Source: Falsihalocynthiibacter halioticoli (GTDB lineage: Bacteria > Pseudomonadota > Alphaproteobacteria > Rhodobacterales > Rhodobacteraceae). From it: a stretch of 64,000 nt of DNA. Location: contig NZ_JAOYFC010000001.1 of assembly GCF_025802015.1 (NCBI RefSeq), positions 744,001 through 808,000 on the forward strand, written 5' to 3'. This document shows, piece by piece, positions 25,512 to 34,168 of this stretch (positions are counted from its first letter, which is position 1; each line of letters begins with the position of its first letter). The notes under the pieces are model-generated. The model searched no databases. It saw nothing but the letters and a program-made list of their open reading frames with translations, and was not told the DNA's origin. The position numbers and the translations under genes are program-made.

Positions 25512-26995
25512 CAACACTTAGAACAGCGGCCGCCCTGACAAGTGCGCTTGCCCTTTGTGCGAGCCTCGGCACGGCCCATGCCGCGGGCGGAGATGTGACC
25601 GTCGGCTTGCAGCTCGAGCCACCGCACCTTGACCCGACAAGCGCCGCCGCTGGCGCAATCGATCAGGTGCTTTATTCCAATGTTTTTGAGGGTTTGACAC
25701 GGTTTGGCCCAGATGGATCGATTAACCCCGGTCTGGCTAAAGATTGGGACGTTTCTGAAGATGGCCTGACTTACACGTTCCACCTGCAAGAGGGTGTGAC
25801 CTTCCATGACGGCACCACAATGGACGCTGAGGATGTGAAATTCTCGCTCGACCGTGCGCGCGCCGAAGATTCCGCCAACGCGCAGAAAGCGCTGTTTGCC
25901 GATATCGCGTCTGTTGATGTAGTGGATCCCGCAACAGTCAAAGTTACGCTTTCCAAGCCGAACGGCAACTTCCTGTTCAATATGGCATGGGGCGACGCAG
26001 TTATCGTGGCGCCGGAAAGCATTGAGAACATCAAAACAAACCCTGTTGGAACTGGTGCTTTTACCTTCAGTAACTGGGTTCAGGGCGACCAAATCACCCT
26101 GACCAAGAACGCAGATTACTGGGGCGAGCCTGCCAAACTGGATTCTGCAACGTTCAAGTTCATCTCTGATCCAACCGCAGCTTTCGCGGCGGTGATGGCT
26201 GAGGATGTGGATGCCTTTGGTGGCTATCCTGCTCCTGAAAACCTGCCTCAGTTCGAAGCGGACCCACGTTTTAACGTGCTGATTGGTTCGACAGAAGGGG
26301 AAACCATCCTCTCGACCAATAACGCCCAGCCTCCATTTGACAATCCGAAGGTGCGCGAAGCTCTGGCTCATGCGATTGATCGCCAAGCGATCATTGATGG
26401 CGCGATGTTCGGGTATGGAACGCCAATCGGTACGCATTTTGCGCCGCACCATCCTGATTACGTCGATCTGACGGGGAACTCTGCGTATGATCCGGAGAAA
26501 GCAAAAGCACTGCTTGCCGAGGCCGGATTTGCCGATGGGTTTACAACGACGCTCAAACTGCCGCCGCCCTCCTATGCGCGCCGTGGTGGTGAGATCATTG
26601 CAGCACAACTGCGCGATGTTGGTATCGAAACAGAGATCAGCAACCTTGAGTGGGCGCAGTGGCTTGAGCAGGTATTCCGTGGCAAAGATTTCGGTCTGAC
26701 GATCATTTCGCACACGGAGCCGCTTGATATCGGTATCTATGCAAACCCTGATTACTACTTCCAGTATGACAGCGCCGAGTTCCAAGGCGTTATGGCAGAG
26801 TTGAACGAAGCAACCGACCCGGCCAAACGATCCGAGCTGCTCCAAAAAGCCCAGACGATCATCTCCGATGATTACGTCAACGGCTACTTGTTCCAACTCG
26901 CTCAGTTGAGCGTGGTTAAGGCCAATTTGGTCGGTATCTGGGAAAATTCTCCGACACAGGCCACAGACCTGACCGCTGTTTACTGGGAAGAGTAA
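25508..26995 (+). CDS. ABC transporter substrate-binding protein, peptide/opine/nickel family (SBP_bac_5)
   Basis: 495-residue periplasmic binding protein with a Sec signal peptide cleaved near AHA-A (residue 20). The mature start VTVGLQLEPPHLDPTSAAAGAIDQVLYSNVFEGLTRF and the block LTYTFHLQEGVTFHDGTTMDAEDVKFSLDRA are typical of DppA/OppA-like proteins. The start overlaps the M20 stop (ATGA). It should capture the compound that the operon degrades: a short peptide, an N-acyl amino acid or an amide. Confidence 0.94.
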   Translation: MTTLRTAAALTSALALCASLGTAHAAGGDVTVGLQLEPPHLDPTSAAAGAIDQVLYSNVFEGLTRFGPDGSINPGLAKDWDVSEDGLTYTFHLQEGVTFHDGTTMDAEDVKFSLDRARAEDSANAQKALFADIASVDVVDPATVKVTLSKPNGNFLFNMAWGDAVIVAPESIENIKTNPVGTGAFTFSNWVQGDQITLTKNADYWGEPAKLDSATFKFISDPTAAFAAVMAEDVDAFGGYPAPENLPQFEADPRFNVLIGSTEGETILSTNNAQPPFDNPKVREALAHAIDRQAIIDGAMFGYGTPIGTHFAPHHPDYVDLTGNSAYDPEKAKALLAEAGFADGFTTTLKLPPPSYARRGGEIIAAQLRDVGIETEISNLEWAQWLEQVFRGKDFGLTIISHTEPLDIGIYANPDYYFQYDSAEFQGVMAELNEATDPAKRSELLQKAQTIISDDYVNGYLFQLAQLSVVKANLVGIWENSPTQATDLTAVYWEE

Positions 26996-27013
26996 CGGCA
27001 CATTTTAACACCT

Positions 27014-27042
27014 GCTCTCGCCCGATCCCTGCGGGCGGGGGC
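27014..27042 (+). promoter_or_regulatory. Intra-operon hairpin after the binding-protein gene
   Basis: An 11-bp stem with two G:U pairs (27014-27024 with 27032-27042) and a 7-nt loop, with no long T run after it. Such hairpins between a binding-protein gene and permease genes typically protect or attenuate the message, so that more binding protein than permease is made. Confidence 0.6.
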
Positions 27043-27071
27043 TTAATCTCTCAATTGGTGCCCCTCAATAC

Positions 27072-28019
27072 ATGCTGCGATACACGCTCAAACGACTCCT
27101 TTCCCTGATCCTGAGCCTTCTGGTCGCAAGCCTTGTGATTTTCGCCGCGATCGAGGTCGTACCCGGTGATCCGGCGCAATATATGCTCGGCATCAATGCC
27201 CAAGAAGACACGCTCAACGCCCTGCGAGAGCAACTTGGCCTCAATCAATCTGTTGTATCGCGGTATTTTAGCTGGGTTGCTGGAATGGTTCAGGGCGATT
27301 TCGGCGTTTCCTACACATATCGAACGCCTGTGCGCGACATGGTTGCCGAACGGCTATGGATTTCGCTGCCGCTGGCTCTCTATGCGCTCGCACTTGCGAT
27401 CCTCGTTGCATTTCCCGCAGGCATTCTTGCGGCGCGTAAACGGGGTTCATTCCTCGACTCAACCGTCATGGGGGTAACGCAACTTGGTGTTGCGATCCCG
27501 AACTTCTGGTTTGCGATGCTGATGGTTCTTCTCTTTGCCGTGAGCTTGCGGTGGTTCTCTGCCGGTGGTTTTCCTGGGTGGGACAATGGCTTCTGGCTCG
27601 CGATGAAGGCGCTGACATTGCCCGCTATTGCCTTGTCGCTTCAGCAAGCCTCGATCCTTACGCGGGTCATGCGCTCCTCGTTGCTTGACACATTGAGCGA
27701 AGATTTCGTTCGTACCGCCCGCGCCAAGGGGCTTTCGACGGGGCAGGCTCTCTGGCGTCATGCGCTGCGCAACGCGATGATCCCTGTGCTGACCATCATC
27801 GGCATGCAGTTTTCGTTCCTGATTGCCGGCGGCATCGTGATCGAGAACGTCTTTTTCCTACCGGGCCTCGGGCGGCTTATCTTCCAGAGTATTTCTCAGC
27901 GTGACCTCATCGTAGTTGAAAGTGTTGTGATGATCCTCGTCTTTGCTGTGATCATGGTGAATTTCGCGGTTGATCTGGCCTATGCCTTTGTCGATCCCCG
28001 TTTGCGGAGGCGTACATAA
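27072..28019 (+). CDS. ABC transporter permease, DppB-like
   Basis: 315-residue inner-membrane subunit. Typical start MLRYTLKRLLSLILSLLVASLVIF, then VVPGDPAQYMLG near residue 32 and the EAA loop at about 210-235 (EDFVRTARAKGLSTGQALWRHALRNAMIPVLTI), which contacts the ATPase. It ends with a TAATG overlap into the second permease. Confidence 0.95.
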   Translation: MLRYTLKRLLSLILSLLVASLVIFAAIEVVPGDPAQYMLGINAQEDTLNALREQLGLNQSVVSRYFSWVAGMVQGDFGVSYTYRTPVRDMVAERLWISLPLALYALALAILVAFPAGILAARKRGSFLDSTVMGVTQLGVAIPNFWFAMLMVLLFAVSLRWFSAGGFPGWDNGFWLAMKALTLPAIALSLQQASILTRVMRSSLLDTLSEDFVRTARAKGLSTGQALWRHALRNAMIPVLTIIGMQFSFLIAGGIVIENVFFLPGLGRLIFQSISQRDLIVVESVVMILVFAVIMVNFAVDLAYAFVDPRLRRRT

Positions 28020-28849
28020 TGCCAACGGCAAAACTCTCTCGCGCAATGCTGTTTGGCGCTTTCTTGTCGCTCCTGTTTATCAGCGCGGCGCTCCTCTCTT
28101 TTGTCTGGACGCCTTATAGTGTCGAAACGCTGGATATCGCCAACAAACTCCAGAAACCGAGCGCGGCGCATTGGTTTGGCACCGATCATTTCGGGCGAGA
28201 TATCTTCTCGATGATTATGGTCGGCGCGCGCACCTCTATTGCGGTGGCGCTTGTTGCTGTTGGTATCGGCATGTTGCTCGGCGTGCCGCTTGGTCTGGCT
28301 GCGGCGGCCAAGCGCGGTGGGCTTCTTGACGAAATGATCATGCGCGGCAATGACCTTGTGTTTGCCTTTCCGCCTTTGGTGATTGCCATTATGATCACGG
28401 CCACGTTCGGCCCATCTGCGACCAATGCGATCATCGCCATCGGTGTGTTCAATATTCCTGTTTTTGCGCGGATGACCCGCGGCGCGGCAATTTCGCTCTG
28501 GACGCGGGATTACGTGTTGTCGGCCCGCGTATCAGGCAAGGGCGCGGCTCGCATTTCGCTTGAACACATTCTGCCAAACGTGGCCAACTTGCTGATTGTG
28601 CAGGGCTCTATTCAGTTTTCCGTCGGTATCATCGCCGAGGCGGCTCTGAGCTATGTCGGCCTCGGCGCACAGCCACCAATCCCAAGTTGGGGGCGGATGC
28701 TCGCGGAAAGTCAGACGATGATTTCTTTCGCGCCGCATCTTACCGTATTCCCCGGTATGGCGATTTTGCTGACGGTTCTAGGGCTGAACCTCGTCGGGGA
28801 CGGCCTGCGCGACTATCTTGATCCTAAGTTGCGGAGGTCCAAGACATGA
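28019..28849 (+). CDS. ABC transporter permease, DppC-like
   Basis: 276-residue partner permease. It has a transmembrane N terminus, the motif HWFGTDHFGRDIFSMIMVGARTS at about 44-66 that marks DppC/OppC, and an EAA loop (YVLSARVSGKGAARISLEHILPNVANLLIVQ). Starts on the last base of the dppB-like stop and overlaps the ATPase gene by 4 bp. Confidence 0.95.
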   Translation: MPTAKLSRAMLFGAFLSLLFISAALLSFVWTPYSVETLDIANKLQKPSAAHWFGTDHFGRDIFSMIMVGARTSIAVALVAVGIGMLLGVPLGLAAAAKRGGLLDEMIMRGNDLVFAFPPLVIAIMITATFGPSATNAIIAIGVFNIPVFARMTRGAAISLWTRDYVLSARVSGKGAARISLEHILPNVANLLIVQGSIQFSVGIIAEAALSYVGLGAQPPIPSWGRMLAESQTMISFAPHLTVFPGMAILLTVLGLNLVGDGLRDYLDPKLRRSKT

Positions 28850-30441
28850 GCCTATTGTCGGTTGAAAACCTCTCGCTCTCCATCCACGGCACGCCGATCC
28901 TTAAGGATGTAAGCCTTTCGGTTGAGCAGGGACAGATCGTCGGAGTGATCGGTGAATCCGGTTCGGGCAAGTCGATGACGGCATACTCCGTGCTCAAACT
29001 ACTCCCCAATGGCGCCGAGCAATCCGGCAAGATTCACTTTGACGGCAAAGACCTTGGAGCGGCGAGCGAACAGAATATGTGCGCGCTGCGTGGCAATGAT
29101 ATTTCGATGGTGTTTCAGGAGCCGATGACGGCGCTGAACCCTGTGAAAACCATCGGCGATCAAGTGGCCGAAACAATCCTGATTCACACAGACGCCAGCC
29201 GCTCAGAGGCGAGGGCTATGGCGCGAGAAGCGCTTGATCGGGTAGAGCTTCCGGCAGATAAATTTCCGTTATCACGTTATCCGCACGAGTTATCCGGCGG
29301 GCAGCGCCAGCGTGTCGTGATCGCGATGGCAATTGCCTTGCGGCCAAAACTGTTGATTGCGGACGAGCCAACGACCGCGCTTGACGTGACCACGCAGGAG
29401 CAAATCCTGAAGCTTCTCAAGAGGCTGGTCGAAGAGGACGGCATGGGCATGATCCTCGTGACGCACGACCTTGCTGTTGTCGCCAATCTGGCCGACCATT
29501 TGGTTATCATGAAGAACGGTGAGGTTGTCGAAACGGGCGGCGCGGACGCGCTGTTTACCACGATGAAACACCCATATACGCGCGCGCTGATCGCGGCCTC
29601 GGGCCATGTTCCGGCGCGGCATGAGCATGAAAGCACTGAGGCACCGCTTCTGGAGGTTCGCGACCTTGTTCGAGAGTACCCAACACCGCGCAGCGGCTTG
29701 TTTGGCGCGCCGGGGGTGTTTCGCGCTGTGAAAGGCGTAAACTTTGACATCAAACAGGGCGAGAGCCTTGGCCTTGTTGGTGAAAGCGGGTGCGGAAAAT
29801 CGACGCTCACCCGCGCCATTCTCGGGCTTGAGGCTGCGCAGGGCGGCTCGGTTTTGATCGATGGTGCGCCGATCATCCGCGATGGCAAAGTTGATCGCCA
29901 TGTGCGCCAAAAGATGCAAGTTGTGTTCCAAGACCCCTATGGCTCATTTAATCCGCGCCACAAGGTTTCGCGTTTGGTCACGGAACCGTTCTTCCTCCTA
30001 GACGAAAAGCCCAGCCCTGCCGAGCGAGACGCGGCCATTGCCGAAGCGCTGGAAAGCGTGGGGTTAAAATCCGAAGATCAGGACAAATATATCCACGAGT
30101 TTTCGGGCGGACAGCGGCAGCGGATCGCCATTGCACGAGCTTTGATTATCAAACCCAAGCTGATTATTCTCGACGAGGCTGTCTCCGCGCTTGATGTGTC
30201 GATCCGCGCGCAGATACTTGATCTGTTGGCGGATTTGTCGGCGCGGTTTGGCCTGACCTATCTGTTTATCTCGCATGACCTTTCTGTTGTTCGTGCGATC
30301 ACGGATCGGGTTCTGGTTATGAAAGATGGCGAGTTTGTCGAGCGCGGCGAAACAGAAGCCGTGTTCACCAACCCGCAACACCCCTACACAAAGGCGCTGA
30401 TCCAAGCGACGCCGCGCCTTCCTGAAACTGATGCTGCCTAG
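28846..30441 (+). CDS. Fused DppD-DppF ABC ATPase
   Basis: 531 residues carrying two full nucleotide-binding domains, replacing the two separate ATPases of E. coli Dpp. Domain 1: Walker A GESGSGKSM (about 34-42), signature LSGGQRQRVVIAM, Walker B LLIADEPTTALDV. Domain 2: Walker A GESGCGKSTL (about 310), signature FSGGQRQRIAIARAL, Walker B LIILDEAVSALDV. Completes the importer with the two permeases and the binding protein. Confidence 0.95.
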   Translation: MSLLSVENLSLSIHGTPILKDVSLSVEQGQIVGVIGESGSGKSMTAYSVLKLLPNGAEQSGKIHFDGKDLGAASEQNMCALRGNDISMVFQEPMTALNPVKTIGDQVAETILIHTDASRSEARAMAREALDRVELPADKFPLSRYPHELSGGQRQRVVIAMAIALRPKLLIADEPTTALDVTTQEQILKLLKRLVEEDGMGMILVTHDLAVVANLADHLVIMKNGEVVETGGADALFTTMKHPYTRALIAASGHVPARHEHESTEAPLLEVRDLVREYPTPRSGLFGAPGVFRAVKGVNFDIKQGESLGLVGESGCGKSTLTRAILGLEAAQGGSVLIDGAPIIRDGKVDRHVRQKMQVVFQDPYGSFNPRHKVSRLVTEPFFLLDEKPSPAERDAAIAEALESVGLKSEDQDKYIHEFSGGQRQRIAIARALIIKPKLIILDEAVSALDVSIRAQILDLLADLSARFGLTYLFISHDLSVVRAITDRVLVMKDGEFVERGETEAVFTNPQHPYTKALIQATPRLPETDAA

Positions 30442-30453
30442 AGGAGCGATGTT

Positions 30454-31911
30454 ATGAGCCTGACAGATATTTTGTGGTTCGAAACCGATAAGTGTTTCAT
30501 TAACGGCCAATGGGTAAAACCATCTGGCGGAGAAACGCTCTCGCTCAAAAATCCCTCAGACGGAAGCGAGTTGTGCCAAATTGCGCGCGGGAATGCAGCG
30601 GATATCGATACAGCGGTTGACGCTGCCCATGCGGCGTTTGACGGAGGTTGGAACCATACCCCTGCCGCAGAGCGCGGACGGCTTCTGGCCAAGCTCGGAC
30701 GATTGGTCCTGACACGCGTTGACGAACTCGCGCAGCTTGAGGCGCTCGATGTGGGCAAGCCATTGAAGCAAGCGCGCGCTGATGCGATTGCCATGGCGCG
30801 GTATCTTGAATTTTATGGCGGCGCAGCAGACAAGCTGCATGGCGAAACGCTGCCTTATCTTGATGGCTACACCGTTTATACCCTGCGCGAGCCGCACGGC
30901 GTGACGGGGCATATTGTTCCGTGGAACTACCCAATGCAGATCATTGGCCGCTCTGTCGGAGCGGCTCTCGCAGCGGGCAACACTGCTGTTCTGAAACCAG
31001 CCGAAGAAGCCTGCCTGACCGCGCTGGCCTTTGCTGATCTTGCGCGTGAAGTGGGGCTGCCTGATGGCGTATTGAATGTGGTTCCGGGCCTTGGGGCCGA
31101 AGCGGGCGCTGCACTTTCTGCGCACAGCGGTATCCACCACATCAGCTTCACAGGCTCTGTTGGCGTGGGGCAGCTGATCCAGTCAACCGCCGCGCAGAAT
31201 GTCGTTCCTGTTACGCTTGAACTTGGCGGCAAATCTCCGCAGCTTGTGTTTGACGATGCGGACCTTGATGCCGCGCTGCCGTTCCTCGTGAATGCAGGAA
31301 TTCAGAACGCGGGCCAAACATGTTCGGCTTCGTCGCGCATCCTCGTGCAGCGCGGCGTTTATGACGAGGTCGTGTCGCGCATGGCCGAGAAATATCGTGC
31401 GCTCAAAGTGGGGGCCTCTACTGATGATCTCGATGTTGGGCCACTCATTTCCGCGCGGCAAAAAGAAATTGTCGAAGGTTTCCTTGCTAAGGGTGCGGAC
31501 CTTGAAACCGCTGCGCAAGGCGAAGTTGTCGCCGGTGCACCGGAGGGGGGATATTTCGTTCCGCCGACCCTGTTTGCAAATGTTCCCGCTGATCACACTT
31601 TGGCGCAGGACGAGATTTTCGGCCCTGTGCAGGTTGTTATCCCGTTTGATGACGAAGAGGAGGCGATCCGCATCGCAAACGGTACGGAATACGGCCTTGT
31701 TGCTTCGATCTGGAGCCAAAACGGCGCGCGGCAAATGCGGCTCGCCAAGGCGATCCGTTCTGGGCAGGTATTCCTCAACAACTATGGCGCTGGCGGTGGC
31801 GTAGAGCTTCCGTTTGGCGGCATTGGCAAATCAGGCCACGGTCGGGAGAAGGGGTTTGAGGCGCTCTATGGCTTCACCACGCTCAAGACAGTCGCGGCAT
31901 ATCACGGATAG
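30454..31911 (+). CDS. NAD(P)-dependent aldehyde dehydrogenase
   Basis: 485-residue ALDH-superfamily enzyme that oxidises an aldehyde to its acid. Catalytic Cys290 is in GQTCSAS and the general-base Glu in LELGGKSPQ (about residue 256). The cofactor-binding segment is VPWNYPMQIIGRSVGAALAAGNTAVLKPAE. The ATG has a GGAGCG ribosome-binding site 12 bp after the ATPase stop. It is closest in appearance to betaine- or aminoaldehyde-type enzymes. In this operon it probably oxidises an aldehyde derived from the imported compound. Confidence 0.93.
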   Translation: MSLTDILWFETDKCFINGQWVKPSGGETLSLKNPSDGSELCQIARGNAADIDTAVDAAHAAFDGGWNHTPAAERGRLLAKLGRLVLTRVDELAQLEALDVGKPLKQARADAIAMARYLEFYGGAADKLHGETLPYLDGYTVYTLREPHGVTGHIVPWNYPMQIIGRSVGAALAAGNTAVLKPAEEACLTALAFADLAREVGLPDGVLNVVPGLGAEAGAALSAHSGIHHISFTGSVGVGQLIQSTAAQNVVPVTLELGGKSPQLVFDDADLDAALPFLVNAGIQNAGQTCSASSRILVQRGVYDEVVSRMAEKYRALKVGASTDDLDVGPLISARQKEIVEGFLAKGADLETAAQGEVVAGAPEGGYFVPPTLFANVPADHTLAQDEIFGPVQVVIPFDDEEEAIRIANGTEYGLVASIWSQNGARQMRLAKAIRSGQVFLNNYGAGGGVELPFGGIGKSGHGREKGFEALYGFTTLKTVAAYHG

Positions 31912-31920
31912 GAATGGATC

Positions 31921-32667
31921 ATGAAACTGAACGGAAAAACGGCGATTGTCACCGGTGGCGCTTCTGGCTTTGGTGCGGGGATTGCGCGCAAATTCATAGC
32001 CGAAGGCGCACGAGTCATGATTGTTGATATCAACGGTGATGCAGCCAAAGAGATGGCGCAAGAGCTGGGCGATGCCGCTGTGAGCTTTGAAGCGAATATG
32101 GCGAAAGTAACGGATGTTGAAGCGCTCGCAAAGGCGGCGATTGCCGAATTTGGCGCGCTTGATATCCTTGTGAACAACGCGGGTATCACGCATTTGCCTA
32201 TGGCAATGGAAGAGGTGAGCGAGGAAGAGTTTGACCGCGTGTTGGCCGTAAACGCCAAATCGGTGTTCCTCACGGCGAAATACATCGTTCCGCACATGAA
32301 AGAGCGGGGGCAGGGCGCAATTCTCAACGTCGCCTCGACTGCTGGCGTGAGCCCGCGGCCACGGCTCTCGTGGTACAATGCATCGAAAGGTTGGATGATC
32401 ACCGCGACCAAGGCGATGGCAGTTGAGCTTGCGCCGCTTGGCGTTCGGGTGAATGCGATCAACCCAGTGGCGGGCGAAACACCACTTCTTAAATCCTTCA
32501 TGGGCGAAGACACACCAGAGGTGCGGGCAAAGTTCCTCTCGACGATCCCGCTTGGCCGTTTTTCCACGCCTGAAGACATGGGGGCGGCAGCGGCGTTTCT
32601 CTGTTCGGATGAAGCCAGCATGATCACTGGCGTCGCCATGGAAGTTGATGGCGGGCGGTGTATCTGA
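31921..32667 (+). CDS. Short-chain dehydrogenase/reductase
   Basis: 248-residue classical SDR. NAD(P)-binding motif TGGASGFGAGIA near residue 12, NNAG near 88, catalytic Tyr and Lys in WYNASKG near 152-156, and the usual C terminus MEVDGGRCI. Begins 9 bp after the aldehyde dehydrogenase and overlaps the P1 peptidase start by one base (TGATG). Together with the aldehyde dehydrogenase it could run an alcohol to aldehyde to acid sequence. Confidence 0.93.
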   Translation: MKLNGKTAIVTGGASGFGAGIARKFIAEGARVMIVDINGDAAKEMAQELGDAAVSFEANMAKVTDVEALAKAAIAEFGALDILVNNAGITHLPMAMEEVSEEEFDRVLAVNAKSVFLTAKYIVPHMKERGQGAILNVASTAGVSPRPRLSWYNASKGWMITATKAMAVELAPLGVRVNAINPVAGETPLLKSFMGEDTPEVRAKFLSTIPLGRFSTPEDMGAAAAFLCSDEASMITGVAMEVDGGRCI

Positions 32668-33671
32668 TGAAGGTGGGCGCAAAAAACCTGATTACTGATG
32701 TGCCGGGAATTTATGTCGGCAATGCGCAGGATGATGCGTTGAAATCCGGCACGACGGTTTTGATCAGTGATGCGCCTTTCGTGGCATCGGTTGATGTAAT
32801 GGGCGGTGCGCCCGGAACGCGAGAAACCGATTTGCTGGCACCAGATAAACACGTGGGTGCAGTGGATGCGCTCGTGTTGTCGGGCGGGTCTGCTTTCGGG
32901 TTGGATGCGGCATCGGGAGTGGTGAATGGATTGCGCGCGCAGGGGCGGGGATTTGCCGTTGGCGATGTAACTGTTCCGATTGTGCCCGCAGCGATCCTGT
33001 TTGATTTGCTGAATGGTGGTGACAAGGGCTGGGCGGACAATCCCTATCCCGCGCTTGGCGAGGCCGCTCTCGCAGATGCAAGCGAGGACTTTGATCTTGG
33101 TTCTGTCGGCGCAGGAACCGGCGCGCTTACTGGGTTTCTGAAGGGCGGACTTGGTTCCGCTTCGTTTGTGTTGAATTCCGGCATTACGGTTGGCGCTTTG
33201 GTGGCGTGTAACCCTATTGGCTCCGTCAACACTCCTGGTGAACGGCATTTCTGGGCGGCGCCATTTGAGATGGACGGAGAATTCGGCGGCCTCGGACCGG
33301 ACCCGCGTGCGGGGCTTTGCTTGCCGCCGCATAGCCTTAAAGCGCCAGGGATCAACGAGCGCAGCAACACGACGATTGCGATTGTTGCGACGGACGCCAA
33401 GCTCAACAAGGCACAGGCCAAGCGGGTCGCGACAGCTGCGCAGGACGGTATGGCACGGGCGATTGTTCCGGCGCACACGCCGTTTGATGGTGATCTGGTT
33501 TTTGCGGCCGCCACAGGCAAACGCGAAATGGACGAGCCGGACAAGGATATGCTGCAGATCGGAGCTGCTGCGGCGCATTGCCTTGCGCGCGCAATCGCGC
33601 GTGGTGTGTATCACGCAAGCCCGAAGGCGGGAGATGTCTTACCCTGTTGGAAAGACTCACAAAAATCATAG
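32667..33671 (+). CDS. P1-family N-terminal-nucleophile peptidase (DmpA/NylC/BapA-like)
   Basis: 334-residue Ntn hydrolase precursor. The family self-cleaves before a Thr or Ser; here Asn234-Thr235 in RSNTTIAIVATDAKL is the expected cleavage site, giving a large alpha chain and a beta chain of about 100 residues with Thr235 as nucleophile. Members hydrolyse D- or beta-aminoacyl peptides and amides or nylon oligomers. ATG 32667 overlaps the SDR stop; an upstream in-frame ATG lies inside the SDR gene. As last gene of the operon it suggests that the imported substrate contains an unusual amide bond. Confidence 0.9.
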   Translation: MKVGAKNLITDVPGIYVGNAQDDALKSGTTVLISDAPFVASVDVMGGAPGTRETDLLAPDKHVGAVDALVLSGGSAFGLDAASGVVNGLRAQGRGFAVGDVTVPIVPAAILFDLLNGGDKGWADNPYPALGEAALADASEDFDLGSVGAGTGALTGFLKGGLGSASFVLNSGITVGALVACNPIGSVNTPGERHFWAAPFEMDGEFGGLGPDPRAGLCLPPHSLKAPGINERSNTTIAIVATDAKLNKAQAKRVATAAQDGMARAIVPAHTPFDGDLVFAAATGKREMDEPDKDMLQIGAAAAHCLARAIARGVYHASPKAGDVLPCWKDSQKS

Positions 33672-33709
33672 CGGTATTCCAGCACCGTGAACGCGTCTGA
33701 AGCTCTTAA

Positions 33710-33798
33710 GAGTCCCTTCGTCGAATCGTCAGCAAATTTTATTTCGAATCACCTGCATTTTTTGCTTCCCAAAGTGATTCGCAGCGTGCTATCGATTC
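33710..33798. promoter_or_regulatory. Cluster of five GANTC (CcrM-type methylation) sites
   Basis: GAGTC at 33710, GAATC at 33722 and 33745, GATTC at 33775 and 33794: five sites in 89 bp, where random sequence would give one per 256 bp. Two of them lie in an 8-bp inverted repeat (CGAATCAC 33744-33751, GTGATTCG 33773-33780), and a CTCTTAAGAG palindrome sits at the left. The region lies between the ends of two convergent genes. Confidence 0.6.
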
Positions 33799-33834
33799 GA
33801 TAAGAACAAAAAGAGCAGGCATACAGGCTTCTTT

Positions 33835-33856
33835 AAAAAAGCGCGGTTATAACGCG
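33835..33856 (-). terminator. Possible terminator of the small minus-strand gene
   Basis: On the minus strand CGCG, a 7-nt loop containing the TAA stop, CGCG and C are followed by six T. The stem is only 4 bp, so this is weak. Confidence 0.35.
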
Positions 33857-34071
33857 TGTTTACAAAATTGGCCGCAACCAAAACCAGACGGTGAAAAGCC
33901 GCGAAAATGGATTGCGATACGGTGGGCGCGATATGAGCGTCGGGACAGTGATGCAGCGCAATCGAGCAGATGCGCAGGCGTTTCTACAACATGAATGGGA
34001 AGGTCCGGCAGGCCTTCGGCGGTAATAAGAATAATTCGCCCATTCACAGACTCCGCGCTCACCGGCGCCAT
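33847..34071 (-). CDS. Small protein of unknown function (74 residues)
   Basis: Supported by a near-ideal ribosome-binding site (AAGGAGG, 34080-34086 on the minus strand) 8-9 bp before the ATG, codon use like its neighbours and a T-rich end. The product starts MAPVSAESVNGRIILITAEG and has a basic, Ser/Arg-rich second half (SLSRRSYRAHRIAIHFRGF) ending with two Cys. There is no transmembrane segment or signal peptide. I do not recognise the family. It is divergent from rpsD and shares that promoter region. Confidence 0.65.
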   Translation of the reverse strand: MAPVSAESVNGRIILITAEGLPDLPIHVVETPAHLLDCAASLSRRSYRAHRIAIHFRGFSPSGFGCGQFCKHAL

Positions 34072-34131
34072 TTCAATTCTCCTCCTTGCAGGTTTCCGCT
34101 GATTTTACGCGATAATCCTTGTTTTGAGGCG

Positions 34132-34159
34132 TTGACTCTCCCTTACAGCGTTATATAAG
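34132..34159 (+). promoter_or_regulatory. rpsD promoter
   Basis: TTGACT (34132-34137), a 16-bp spacer and TATAAG (34154-34159), a strong match to the housekeeping promoter. A GACTC methylation site overlaps the -35. It predicts a leader of about 150 nt. Confidence 0.7.
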
Positions 34160-34168
34160 CCACCCGTT

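Noticed and set aside
33743..33762. tRNA 3' end or attachment site (TTCGAATC followed by T-rich DNA)
   Set aside because: The arms around the TTCGAAT loop do not pair and no other tRNA parts are found; explained better as GANTC sites.
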